NCBI RefSeq assembly: GCF_001507535.1 | Contig: NZ_LQBN01000003.1 | Coordinates: 1 to 64,000 of the forward strand | Reading direction: 5' to 3' | Length of the DNA: 64,000 nucleotides | Origin: Thiomicrospira sp. WB1 | Lineage (GTDB): Bacteria > Pseudomonadota > Gammaproteobacteria > Thiomicrospirales > Thiomicrospiraceae | Shown here: positions 51,045-59,442 of the stretch, one piece after another | How positions within the stretch are numbered: position 1 is the stretch's first letter | Layout of the letters: the number at the start of each line of letters is the position of its first letter | Notes under the pieces: generated by a model | What the model was told of the DNA's origin: nothing | Database searches by the model: none | Seen by the model: only the letters and a program-made list of their open reading frames with translations | Made by a program: the position numbers and the translations under genes

Positions 51045-52874
51045 TCAGCCCGTCACCCACTGGTTTTTGCCGCGTTTTTTGGCGGCGTACATGGCTTTGT
51101 CGGCGCGTTGCAGCAGCGCGTCCACCTTGGCTTCACCGCAGTGAAAAATCACCATGCCCAATGACGCACTGACCTGATCGGTGTACTGCTGATCCAGTTG
51201 ATAGGGTTTGTGCAGATTGTCCACCAGAGCCTGAGCCACTTGCGCGACGAAGGTCTCAGAGGGGATGTGTTTGAGCAGAATCACAAATTCGTCACCGCCA
51301 AAGCGCGAAGCCAGATGGTCGTGATCGATGGTGGATTGGATGCGCTGGGCGGCTTGTTTGAGCAGTTCATCGCCCGCTTGGTGGCCGAGTTGGTCGTTCA
51401 CGGCTTTGAAGCCGTCCAGATCCAGGTAGAGCAGGGCATGATTGGCGTGATGATCGTTTTCGGTCTCCGGGGTCAGGCAGTGTTCCAGCTCCAGCAGCAG
51501 GGGACGGCGCTTTGCCAGGCCGGTCAACTGGTCGTAATTGGCAATGTAGAGGGATTCCTGAATCAGGGTTTCCTTCTCCGATGACAGTTGGTTGAACGCC
51601 TGAGTGACCTGATTGTAAAAGTTGGCAATGACCGCCGCGTCTGAGAAGGGTTCGACCACGATTTTTCTGGAAAAGTCCTGTTTGCGCGCCTGTTCGTTCA
51701 TACGGGTGACCAGTTCCAGCATGGAGGTGCGGGCACGGTGCTCACTGATGTTGAGGCCCAGGATTTCGTCATTGTGCGTCAGGCGTAAGGACCAGAAACG
51801 ATTTATGAGGGACAGCAAGCTCCAGGTGATGCCAAAGACGAATGCACCGATGCTGGCCACGCCGAGTAACTGGATCCAGAATTGTTCGAAGGGCGTTTCG
51901 GTCAGAAAGGCGACCGCCAGTGTGCCGGCGATGCCAGCAAACAGATGCACAGGAATGGCTTCGATCACGTCATCAATGCGCGCGGCCTCCAACAAGGTTT
52001 TGCCGAGCCAGTAAGCCAGATACCCCAATACACCGATTGCGAGGGCCGCTTCGGGGGACGCCAGGTGAGCGCCGGCGGTTATGGCCACCAACCCGGCCAG
52101 AACGCCGTTGATCAGGTCGACCACATGGAAGTATCCATAACGGCGATAGCCCAGGATCAGACTGCTCAAGCCGCCGGACACCCCGGCCAGCATGGTGTTG
52201 AGAATGACCGGCAGCACATCGCTTTCCCAGGCCAGCACACTGCCGCCATTGAAGCCGATCCATCCCAGCCAGATCAGAAACACTCCCAGAGCGCTGTAGG
52301 CGAGATTGGCCGGTTCAAAATCAGTGGGCTGGTCCTGGTCAAAGCGCCCCAGACGGGGGCCGATCAGAATGACAGCGGCGAGAGCGGCCCACCCGCCGAC
52401 CGAGTGCACAATGGTGGAACCGGCAAAATCAATAAAGCCGATTTGAGCCAACCAGCCTTGCGCGTTCCAGGCCCAGTGTGCCTGAAACGGATAAATGCAC
52501 ACGGACACGATCACGGCGATGATCAGGTAAGTGGTGAATTTGGCGCGCTCGGCAATGGCGCCGGAGATGATGGTGACTGCGGTGGAGGCAAACATGGCCT
52601 GAAACAGAACCTGCACCATGATATCCGGCTGGCCCAGGTAAAAGAAACCGCCTGTCTGTCCCCAAAGCCCTTCGTAGCTGTTGCCCAGCAGGATGCCGGC
52701 GCCCAGCGTGACAAAGACCAGAAACGAAATCAGAAAGTCACTGAGGTTTTTGATGGCGGTGGAGATGGAATTTTTGCTTCGGGCAATGCCCGCTTCCAAT
52801 GCGGTAAAGCCGGGTTGCATTAGGGCCACCAGCAATGCGCTGATCACCAGCCATAGCATGTCAATTGAACTCAT
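51045..52874 (-). CDS. Ammonium transporter fused to a GGDEF diguanylate cyclase
   Basis: A 609-residue protein joining an Amt/Rh channel (about 1-400, 11 spans) to a cytoplasmic linker (about 400-445) and GGDEF domain (about 445-609). The channel keeps the ammonium-site residues: FIDFAGSTIVHSVGG with Asp and the first pore His, IPVHLFAGIAG with the second pore His, and FAST..GAIAERAKF. The cyclase motif is canonical RFGGDEF near 527; the position for an RxxD I-site reads DHDH, so product inhibition may be absent. It may couple ammonium availability or flux to c-di-GMP. No GlnK gene is adjacent. The start at 52874 (MSSIDMLW) is preferred to 52985. Confidence 0.9.
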   Translation of the reverse strand: MSSIDMLWLVISALLVALMQPGFTALEAGIARSKNSISTAIKNLSDFLISFLVFVTLGAGILLGNSYEGLWGQTGGFFYLGQPDIMVQVLFQAMFASTAVTIISGAIAERAKFTTYLIIAVIVSVCIYPFQAHWAWNAQGWLAQIGFIDFAGSTIVHSVGGWAALAAVILIGPRLGRFDQDQPTDFEPANLAYSALGVFLIWLGWIGFNGGSVLAWESDVLPVILNTMLAGVSGGLSSLILGYRRYGYFHVVDLINGVLAGLVAITAGAHLASPEAALAIGVLGYLAYWLGKTLLEAARIDDVIEAIPVHLFAGIAGTLAVAFLTETPFEQFWIQLLGVASIGAFVFGITWSLLSLINRFWSLRLTHNDEILGLNISEHRARTSMLELVTRMNEQARKQDFSRKIVVEPFSDAAVIANFYNQVTQAFNQLSSEKETLIQESLYIANYDQLTGLAKRRPLLLELEHCLTPETENDHHANHALLYLDLDGFKAVNDQLGHQAGDELLKQAAQRIQSTIDHDHLASRFGGDEFVILLKHIPSETFVAQVAQALVDNLHKPYQLDQQYTDQVSASLGMVIFHCGEAKVDALLQRADKAMYAAKKRGKNQWVTG

Positions 52875-52916
52875 GCGCTGCTCCACTCGTCGAGTACGGT
52901 CTATTATTAAGCAAAA

Positions 52917-52928
52917 AACAGGCCTGGT
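52917..52928. repeat. Imperfect palindromic repeat copy (11 of 12), upstream of the Amt-GGDEF gene
   Basis: AACAGGCCTGGT with TAAAAAA on the right; one base differs from the core. It lies in the 225-base spacer between the Amt-GGDEF gene and the flavin reductase gene. Confidence 0.65.
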
Positions 52929-53048
52929 TAAAAAATAATATATAGTTAAAACACTTGATTCGATCGGTCCAGCAAAGAAGGCCACTTATGCGGATTTTCT
53001 GATTAAGTGTGGTGCAAATTGACTTTTTTTGATTCGTCCGGGTTGGCG

Positions 53049-53054
53049 TATAAT
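53049..53054 (+). promoter_or_regulatory. Possible -10 of the flavin reductase gene
   Basis: TATAAT lies 46 bases before the start at 53100. A TTGACT (53019-53024) is present but 24 bases away, which is too far for a normal -35, so only the -10 element is supported. Confidence 0.35.
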
Positions 53055-53099
53055 GCCTTTCCATTCAAATGTGAGTTTGCAACGCAAAGGAGCAGAAAC

Positions 53100-53711
53100 A
53101 TGCAATGGCACTTTCCTGAGATGACCCCGAAAGAGCGCTACCAGTGTCTGGCTCAGGCGGTGATTCCACGCCCGATTGCCTGGGTGCTCACCGCCAATGG
53201 TGAGGCGGGCGGCTATAATCTGGCGCCGTATTCGTTTTTTACCGTGATCAGCAGCGATCCACCTCTGGTGCTGTTTTCGGCAGGGAAAAAAGCGGCCGGA
53301 GACGAGGCCGGTGAACCCAAAGACACGCGTCGCAACATTCTGACGCAGGAAACCTTTGTGATTCATTTGCCGGGCACGGAGCAATTGCAGGCGGTGCAGG
53401 ACTCAGCCGCTACCCTGGCGCATGGGGAGTCGGAGGTGGCAAAGCTCGGGCTGACCACCACGGCGTTTGAAGGGTTTGAACTGCCTCGGCTGGCGGATTG
53501 TCCAGTGGCGTTGGCTTGCCGGTTGCACCGTTTCGATGAAATCGGGAACGCGCCCCAGGCGGTGATTTACGGCGAGGTTGAGGCCATGTATGCGAGCGAC
53601 GCGGTGCTGGATGCGGCAAACGGCATTGACCCCAAAGCTATGGACCCGCTGGCTCGACTGGGTGGGCGTGATTACGTTCAGTTGGGCGCATTGTTGCAGC
53701 CTAAGCCTTAG
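53100..53711 (+). CDS. Flavin reductase-like (DIM6/NTAB) FMN-binding protein
   Basis: A 203-residue split-barrel flavin-binding protein. The segment IPRPIAWVLTANGEAGGYNLAPYSFFTVISSDPPLVLFSAG near residues 22-60 is diagnostic of the flavin reductase-like family, and ETFVIHLPG follows. Members reduce FMN or partner with monooxygenases; here no partner is adjacent. AAAGGAG at good distance fixes ATG 53100. The gene lies in its own unit, upstream of hemN. Confidence 0.85.
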   Translation: MQWHFPEMTPKERYQCLAQAVIPRPIAWVLTANGEAGGYNLAPYSFFTVISSDPPLVLFSAGKKAAGDEAGEPKDTRRNILTQETFVIHLPGTEQLQAVQDSAATLAHGESEVAKLGLTTTAFEGFELPRLADCPVALACRLHRFDEIGNAPQAVIYGEVEAMYASDAVLDAANGIDPKAMDPLARLGGRDYVQLGALLQPKP

Positions 53712-53874
53712 AACCCCTTAAATCGGTCACAAGTTTGGATGGCACTGGCGAAACCGGTCGGCTCTGGTAGAATGGCGGGCGCAATCAGAGTCCTCAAGAA
53801 AAATGCGGGCACTTACATGACATCCGGCGTGATCACAGCGTGCACGCCCAATGACACAGGCAGAGACAGGGAAT

Positions 53875-55257
53875 ATGGAACAGTCCATCCGATTCGATGA
53901 GGCGCTGATCAAGCGCTACAACCAGAGCGGGCCGCGTTACACGTCTTATCCGACGGCGTTGGAGTTTGATGAGTCTTTCGGTGTGGCCGACTACAAGGCC
54001 GCCGCCGAGCGCAGCAACGAGTCGGATCGTCAGCTCTCGCTTTATTTTCATATTCCGTTTTGCGACACCGTCTGTTTTTTCTGCGCCTGCAATAAAATCT
54101 GGACCCGCGACCGCAAAAAAACCACGCCCTATCTGGAACGCCTGTTTAAAGAAATCGAATTGCAGTCGCGCTTGTTTGATTCATCCCGCAAGGTGGATCA
54201 GCTGCATCTGGGCGGCGGCACCCCCACCTTTATCAGTCAGGACGAAATGCGCCAATTGATGGCCACCACACGTCAACATTTCAATCTGCATGAAGACGAT
54301 TCGGGCGAATATTCGATTGAGATTGACCCGCGTGAAGCCAATCGCGAATCGGTATTGGGGCTGCGGGAGCTGGGCTTTAATCGCATGAGCCTGGGCGTTC
54401 AGGATTTTGACGAACGGGTGCAGAAAGCGGTCAACCGTATTCAGACCGAAGCAGAGACTTTTGAGGTGTTGGAAGCCGCGCACGAAAGTGGGTTTATGTC
54501 GGTCAATATTGATCTGATGTATGGCTTGCCGCACCAGAGTGAAACCAGTTTCATCAAAACGCTGGACCGGGTGCTGGAGTCGAATCCGGATCGGTTTTCG
54601 ATTTTTAATTACGCCCACATGCCGTCCATGTTTCCCACGCAAAAGAAAATGGACGAATCCGCCATGCCGGGGCCGGATGAAAAGCTGGCGATCATGCATG
54701 CGGCCACCGAGCGTTTGCTCGAAGCCGGTTATGTCTATATCGGCATGGACCACTTTGCCAAGCCCGATGATGAGCTGGCGGTGGCGCAGCGCAATGAAAC
54801 GCTTTATCGCAATTTTCAGGGTTATTCCACGCATGCCGAGTGCGATTTGATCGGCATGGGGGCGACCTCGATTTCCCTGCTCAACAACACCTATGCGCAA
54901 AACCACAAATCGTTGAATGACTATTATGCGGCGATTGATGCCGGGGGCCTGGCGGTGTACCGCGGGGTCGCGCTCAGCGAGGACGACGAGCTGCGTCGCG
55001 ATGTGATCACGCGGCTGATGAGTCATTTTCACCTTAATTTCGAGCGCCTGAATGCGCAGTGGGGCATTGTGTTTTCCGAATACTTTGCCAAGGAGCTGCA
55101 GAATCTGGCGCCCATGGTGGACGACGGTTTGATCACGCTGTCGGATACGGATATTTATGTGACCGCGGCCGGTCGTTTGCTGATTCGCAATATCTGCATG
55201 GTGTTTGATGCCTATATGCAGGACAAGCTACCGAACCGTTTTTCCAAGGTGATCTGA
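53875..55257 (+). CDS. hemN: Oxygen-independent coproporphyrinogen III dehydrogenase
   Basis: Radical-SAM enzyme that decarboxylates coproporphyrinogen III to protoporphyrinogen IX without O2. About 460 residues from ATG 53875, near the E. coli size. Key blocks are YNQSGPRYTSYPTA at the N-terminus and IPFCDTVCFFCACNKIWTRD near 60-80 with the CxxxCxxCxC cluster ligands. HLGGGTPTF and FSIFNYAHMPSMFPTQKKMD follow, as in true HemN rather than HemW. An in-frame ATG at 53851 adds eight residues. I see no FNR box of TTGAT-N4-ATCAA type before it. Confidence 0.95.
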   Translation: MEQSIRFDEALIKRYNQSGPRYTSYPTALEFDESFGVADYKAAAERSNESDRQLSLYFHIPFCDTVCFFCACNKIWTRDRKKTTPYLERLFKEIELQSRLFDSSRKVDQLHLGGGTPTFISQDEMRQLMATTRQHFNLHEDDSGEYSIEIDPREANRESVLGLRELGFNRMSLGVQDFDERVQKAVNRIQTEAETFEVLEAAHESGFMSVNIDLMYGLPHQSETSFIKTLDRVLESNPDRFSIFNYAHMPSMFPTQKKMDESAMPGPDEKLAIMHAATERLLEAGYVYIGMDHFAKPDDELAVAQRNETLYRNFQGYSTHAECDLIGMGATSISLLNNTYAQNHKSLNDYYAAIDAGGLAVYRGVALSEDDELRRDVITRLMSHFHLNFERLNAQWGIVFSEYFAKELQNLAPMVDDGLITLSDTDIYVTAAGRLLIRNICMVFDAYMQDKLPNRFSKVI

Positions 55258-55288
55258 TCCCTATCTGATCTCTATGTAGGCTGCCTGT

Positions 55289-55314
55289 GTTTTTGACCAG
55301 GCCTGGTTAAAAAC
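55289..55314. repeat. Nearly full-length palindromic repeat, copy 13 (hemN-miaB spacer)
   Basis: Core ACCAGGCCTGGT at 55296-55307 with GTTTTTG on the left and TAAAAAC on the right; only one pair is unmatched in 26 bases. It lies 32 bases after the hemN stop. Confidence 0.95.
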
Positions 55315-55409
55315 GGACGGGTCGCCGATGCGCGGCCCGGTTTCAGCCGCTTGTCGAAGCACACTCTCTTTATGTGGTTGTTTTTGCAGTGAAACCGTTC
55401 AAATGCCTG

Positions 55410-55418
55410 TGTTATAAT
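55410..55418 (+). promoter_or_regulatory. Extended -10 promoter element of miaB
   Basis: TGTTATAAT is an extended -10 (TG-N-TATAAT) 44 bases before the miaB start. No good -35 is present, which extended -10 promoters can lack. Confidence 0.5.
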
Positions 55419-55461
55419 GTTCGGCTTTTCCATTAAAGCGGAATCAGGACGAGTACCCCCT

Positions 55462-56892
55462 ATGGCCCAGACCTCATCAACCCGCCCGTTTGAAGGCGGT
55501 TTACTGATCAAAACCTACGGCTGTCAGATGAATGAATACGATTCTGATCGCATGGCCAAATTGCTGGAAAAAACCTATGGCTTGCCATTGGTTGAGACGG
55601 CGGAGGAAGCGGATGTGCTTCTGCTCAACACCTGTTCAGTGCGGGAGAAGGCGCAAGAGAAGGTGTTTGATGAGCTGGGGCGCTGGAAAAAATGGAAAGC
55701 GGCCAAACCCAATCGCCTCATCGGCGTGGGCGGTTGCGTGGCGTCGCAGGAAGGGGAAGAAATCCGCCGGCGGGCCCCGCTGGTGGATGTGATTTTCGGG
55801 CCGCAGACCCTGCACCGATTGCCCGCCATGATGGATCAGGCATTGGATCTGCGTGCGCAGAATAACGCCGACAAAAAAATGAAAAAGCGCGCGGTGATCG
55901 ACATCACCTTCCCCGAGATCGAAAAATTCGACAACCTGGCCGAGCCCGAATCCAATGGGGTGTCGGCCTTTGTTTCGGTGATGGAAGGCTGCTCCAAGTA
56001 CTGCACGTTCTGTGTGGTGCCCTATACACGGGGCGAAGAATTCAGCCGTCCCTTTGCCGATGTGATGCGTGAGGTGGAAGCGCTGGCCGAACAGGGCGTG
56101 CGCGAAATCAACCTCCTGGGCCAGAACGTTAACGCCTATCAGGGGGAAATGCCCGACGGTGATGTGGCAGACCTGGCGGTGTTGATCCATGCTGTGCGAG
56201 CCGTGCCGGGGATTGATCGCATTCGATACACCACGTCGCACCCCAATGAAATGACGCAAAGTCTGATTGACTGTTACCGCGAGGTGCCGGAGTTGGTCTC
56301 CCACTTGCACCTGCCTATTCAGTCCGGTTCGGATCGGGTGCTGGCGATGATGAAACGCAATCACATGGCGATCGAGTACAAAGCCACGATTCGAAAAATC
56401 CGCGAATTGCGTCCGAACTTAAGTTTGAGCGGCGATTTTATCATCGGCTTTCCGGGTGAGACCTGTGATGATTTTAAACAGACGCTGAAACTGGTGGAAG
56501 ATCTGAATTACGACCGCTCGTTCAGTTTTATCTACAGCCCGCGCCCGGGCACCCCGGCGGCCAGTCTGCCTGATGATGTGGAAATGACGATGAAAAAGCG
56601 TCGCCTGCACGCCCTGCAGACCCTGCTCAATGAGCAGACCGCGGCCCACAGTGAGGCCATGATCGGCTCGACCCAGACAGTGCTGGTCGAGCGATTGTCG
56701 CGCAACTCCGTGGATGAAATTTCCGGGCGAACCGAAAACAACCGCGTGGTCAATTTTGAAGGCTCGCCCGATCTGATCGGCCAGTTTGTTGAGGTCCGCA
56801 TTGATGCTGCCTTTACCAATTCGCTGAAAGGCACGCTGGTGGCGACGCCGGAAGCCGATCTGTATGAACCGCGCCAATACGTGGCGCTGTAA
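55462..56892 (+). CDS. miaB: tRNA-2-methylthio-N6-dimethylallyladenosine synthase
   Basis: Adds the methylthio group to i6A37 of tRNAs. The 476 residues from ATG 55462 hold the UPF0004 domain ([15 protein letters not shown] with Cys, [21 protein letters not shown]: the three Cys of the auxiliary cluster), the radical-SAM motif [16 protein letters not shown] near residue 176 and the C-terminal TRAM domain. The upstream-extended frame from 55417 lacks support. Often followed by phoH in proteobacteria, as here. Confidence 0.95.
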   Translation: MAQTSSTRPFEGGLLIKTYGCQMNEYDSDRMAKLLEKTYGLPLVETAEEADVLLLNTCSVREKAQEKVFDELGRWKKWKAAKPNRLIGVGGCVASQEGEEIRRRAPLVDVIFGPQTLHRLPAMMDQALDLRAQNNADKKMKKRAVIDITFPEIEKFDNLAEPESNGVSAFVSVMEGCSKYCTFCVVPYTRGEEFSRPFADVMREVEALAEQGVREINLLGQNVNAYQGEMPDGDVADLAVLIHAVRAVPGIDRIRYTTSHPNEMTQSLIDCYREVPELVSHLHLPIQSGSDRVLAMMKRNHMAIEYKATIRKIRELRPNLSLSGDFIIGFPGETCDDFKQTLKLVEDLNYDRSFSFIYSPRPGTPAASLPDDVEMTMKKRRLHALQTLLNEQTAAHSEAMIGSTQTVLVERLSRNSVDEISGRTENNRVVNFEGSPDLIGQFVEVRIDAAFTNSLKGTLVATPEADLYEPRQYVAL

Positions 56893-56930
56893 TCTGTCAT
56901 AAAAGCTTGGCTGACGGGGCAGGCGGTTTT

Positions 56931-56950
56931 GTGTAAACTTCACTTTACAC
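56931..56950. promoter_or_regulatory. TyrR-box-like palindrome upstream of phoH
   Basis: GTGTAAA and TTTACAC flank a six-base spacer. The inner TGTAAA-N6-TTTACA is exactly the published TyrR box consensus. It lies 56 bases before the phoH start. Regulation of phoH by an aromatic-responsive TyrR/PhhR protein would be unusual, so another dimeric regulator is equally possible. Confidence 0.4.
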
Positions 56951-57005
56951 TTTACGTGCCCCGCGCGTTTGGCACATCTGGACATCAACGAAACAGGAAG
57001 GGTTT

Positions 57006-57986
57006 TTGACCACACTCAACACCATACAATTTGTTCTCACCCCTGAAAATAACGAAGCCCTGCTCAACCTCTGCGGTTATCAGAGTGAGCACTTGTCCCA
57101 ACTCGAGTTGCGTCTGGGCGTGGAAATCAACCACATGGGCTTTCAGTTCAGTGTGACGGGTTTGCCGGAACGGCTGGTGGCAGCCGAGCAGTTTCTGCGT
57201 GACCTGTATGAGCGAGCACTCAAAGAGCCGCTGGACCCGCCAAAAATTCATATGGCCCTGCAGGCGATCGGGCATGAACAGGCCCAGTCGATGGACAGCG
57301 AACAGCAGTTGATCAAAACCCGCAAGAAAGTCATTAAAAGCCGCAATGCCAACCAGGCCCATTATTTGCGCACCCTGGCCGATCATGATGTCAGTTTTGG
57401 TATCGGTCCGGCCGGGACCGGTAAGACCTATCTGGCAGTGGCCGCCGCGGTCGCCGCGCTGGAGCAGGATCAGGTGCGCCGCATTATTCTGACCCGTCCG
57501 GCGGTGGAAGCCGGAGAAAAGCTGGGTTTTTTGCCGGGGGACCTGACACAGAAAGTGGACCCCTATCTGCGTCCGTTGTTCGATGCGCTGTTTGAAATGC
57601 TTGGCTTTGAGACGGTGGAACGTCTGATGGAAAAGCATGTGATCGAAGTGGCGCCGCTGGCGTTCATGCGCGGACGCACCCTGAACGAAGCGTTTATGAT
57701 TCTGGATGAAGCCCAGAATACCACCACCGAACAGATGAAAATGTTTCTGACCCGAATCGGTTTTGGCTCCAAGGCGGTGATTACCGGGGACATCACTCAG
57801 TGTGATTTGCCAAAAAATCAGCGTTCGGGCCTGCGTCATGTGATTGAAGTGCTGGAAGGCGTGCCGGAAATCGGGTTTACCTTTTATCAGTCACAGGATG
57901 TGGTGCGCCATCGCCTGGTGCAAAACATCGTGCAGGCGTATGATCAGTATGACAAACGTCACACCAAATCGGGGGATGGGCGATGA
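57006..57986 (+). CDS. PhoH-like ATPase
   Basis: A 326-residue YbeZ-type NTPase. The P-loop is GPAGTGKTYLAVAAAVAAL near residue 137, and Walker B is FMILDEAQNTTTEQMKMFL near 231, with ITGDITQCDLP. The N-terminal 100 residues are KH-like and may bind RNA. It starts with TTG at 57006, supported by CAGGAAGGG at 56995; no ATG occurs in frame before residue 37 or so. It overlaps ybeY by four bases (ATGA). YbeZ and YbeY act with the ribosome and RNA processing in E. coli. Confidence 0.92.
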   Translation: MTTLNTIQFVLTPENNEALLNLCGYQSEHLSQLELRLGVEINHMGFQFSVTGLPERLVAAEQFLRDLYERALKEPLDPPKIHMALQAIGHEQAQSMDSEQQLIKTRKKVIKSRNANQAHYLRTLADHDVSFGIGPAGTGKTYLAVAAAVAALEQDQVRRIILTRPAVEAGEKLGFLPGDLTQKVDPYLRPLFDALFEMLGFETVERLMEKHVIEVAPLAFMRGRTLNEAFMILDEAQNTTTEQMKMFLTRIGFGSKAVITGDITQCDLPKNQRSGLRHVIEVLEGVPEIGFTFYQSQDVVRHRLVQNIVQAYDQYDKRHTKSGDGR

Positions 57987-58462
57987 TCACTTTGGACTGG
58001 CAGGTGGGACTGGAAAATGAGGATCCTTTGCGTTCGGCGTTGCCGTCCACAACAGACGTGGAGGACTGGGTGGCCGCGTCCTTGCGTGATCCCTGGCGAC
58101 TGGGTGAAACCGAATTGACGGTCCGAGTGGTGACACCCGAAGAAAGCCAGACGCTCAATCAGGCCTATCGGGACAAAGACCGGCCCACCAATGTGCTTTC
58201 CTTTCCGTTTGAGAACCCGCCTGCGCTGGTGGATTTGGGCGAAGCGTTGCCTTATCTGGGCGATCTGGTGATTTGTGCGGAAGTGGTGGCCCAGGAAGCC
58301 GAAGAACAGAATAAGCCGCTCGTGGCGCATTGGGCGCACATGGTGGTCCATGGTTGTCTGCATCTGCAGGGATTTGATCACCTGGACCCCGAAGAGGCGA
58401 AGGAAATGGAGGCCATTGAGGTCGCCGTGTTGAACGATCTGGGTTGGCCCAACCCTTACTGA
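57983..58462 (+). CDS. ybeY: Endoribonuclease YbeY, rRNA maturation factor
   Basis: Zinc metalloenzyme needed for 16S rRNA 3' end maturation and ribosome quality control. The 159-residue length is typical. The three zinc His are in HMVVHGCLHLQGFDHLDPEEA (pattern HGxxHLxGxDH) near residues 117-134. NVLSFPFENPP and LGDLVICAEVV are conserved segments. It overlaps phoH by four bases and precedes corC by 65 bases, in the classical ybeZYX-lnt order. Confidence 0.96.
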   Translation: MITLDWQVGLENEDPLRSALPSTTDVEDWVAASLRDPWRLGETELTVRVVTPEESQTLNQAYRDKDRPTNVLSFPFENPPALVDLGEALPYLGDLVICAEVVAQEAEEQNKPLVAHWAHMVVHGCLHLQGFDHLDPEEAKEMEAIEVAVLNDLGWPNPY

Positions 58463-58527
58463 ACGGGTTTTGTATGCGGGCCGGGAAGGTCCGCCTCTAA
58501 TGTTGCACAATGGAGTTGAACAAGTCG

Positions 58528-59442
58528 ATGAGTGACGAGGACAGTCGAAGACCCTGGTTGGAAAAACTGGGACGCTTTTTTTCGGACGAGCCAAAAAATC
58601 GGGAAGACTTGGATGCCTTTCTAGCCCTGGCCCAGGCGCAGGACCTGATCGACCGCGATGCAATGCTGATGATTCAGGGGGTTTTGGGCGTCTCCGAGTC
58701 GCGTGTGCGCGATGTGATGATCCCCAAGGTGCAGATGGTCTGTGTGGACGAAGCCGATGAGTTGTCACAGATTCTTGATACCATGCTTGCCTCGTCCCAC
58801 TCGCGTTATCCGGTGCTGTCGGCTGATACGGATGAGGTTATTGGCATTCTGCTGGCCAAAGATGTGCTCAAAGCGGTGGTTAAAAATAATCTGACCGACA
58901 AAGAACAATTGCGCGAACTCTATCGTTCTCCGGTCATGGTCAGCGAAAGCAAACGTCTCAATGTCTTGTTGCGCGAATTCAAAAACAGCCGCAATCACAT
59001 GGCCCTGGTGGTGGATGAATACGGCGAAGTGGCCGGGCTGGTGACCATTGAAGATGTGCTTGAGCAAATCGTGGGCGACATCGAAGACGAGCACGATGAA
59101 AATGAAGACAACATTCAGAAACACATCAGTGGCGGCTATGCCGTGCAGGCGATCACGCCTCTGGCGGATTTCAATGCGGCGTTTGACACGCAGCTGGAAG
59201 ATGACATGTTGGAAACCATTGGCGGGGTGATCAATAAAACTCTGGGACGCATTCCCGAAGAAGGTGAGTCGTTCGACTTGCCGCCTTTGCGCTTGACGGT
59301 GCTCAAGGCCGATCAGCGCCGGGTGGAGAGCTACCTGGTGGAACCGCTGGATGAAGCGCAGCAGCGTGATGCAGAGGTCGCAAGTGATGCCGCGGAGGCG
59401 GCCGAGGCAGACGGCTCAACCACGGAGCGTCGCGACGAATGA
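58528..59442 (+). CDS. corC: CorC/YbeX-type CBS-domain protein
   Basis: A 304-residue cytosolic protein tied to Mg2+/Co2+ efflux in enterobacteria and to ribosome metabolism. Two CBS domains (about 65-185, VRDVMIPKVQMVCVDE and NHMALVVDEYGEVAGLVTIEDVLEQIVGDIEDEHDE) are followed by a CorC_HlyC transporter-associated domain (about 205-285, LEDDMLETIGGVINKTLGRIPEEGE). The acidic C-terminal tail is extra. Start 58528 (MSDEDS) resembles E. coli YbeX; an in-frame ATG at 58510 would add six residues. It overlaps lnt by four bases. Confidence 0.93.
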   Translation: MSDEDSRRPWLEKLGRFFSDEPKNREDLDAFLALAQAQDLIDRDAMLMIQGVLGVSESRVRDVMIPKVQMVCVDEADELSQILDTMLASSHSRYPVLSADTDEVIGILLAKDVLKAVVKNNLTDKEQLRELYRSPVMVSESKRLNVLLREFKNSRNHMALVVDEYGEVAGLVTIEDVLEQIVGDIEDEHDENEDNIQKHISGGYAVQAITPLADFNAAFDTQLEDDMLETIGGVINKTLGRIPEEGESFDLPPLRLTVLKADQRRVESYLVEPLDEAQQRDAEVASDAAEAAEADGSTTERRDE

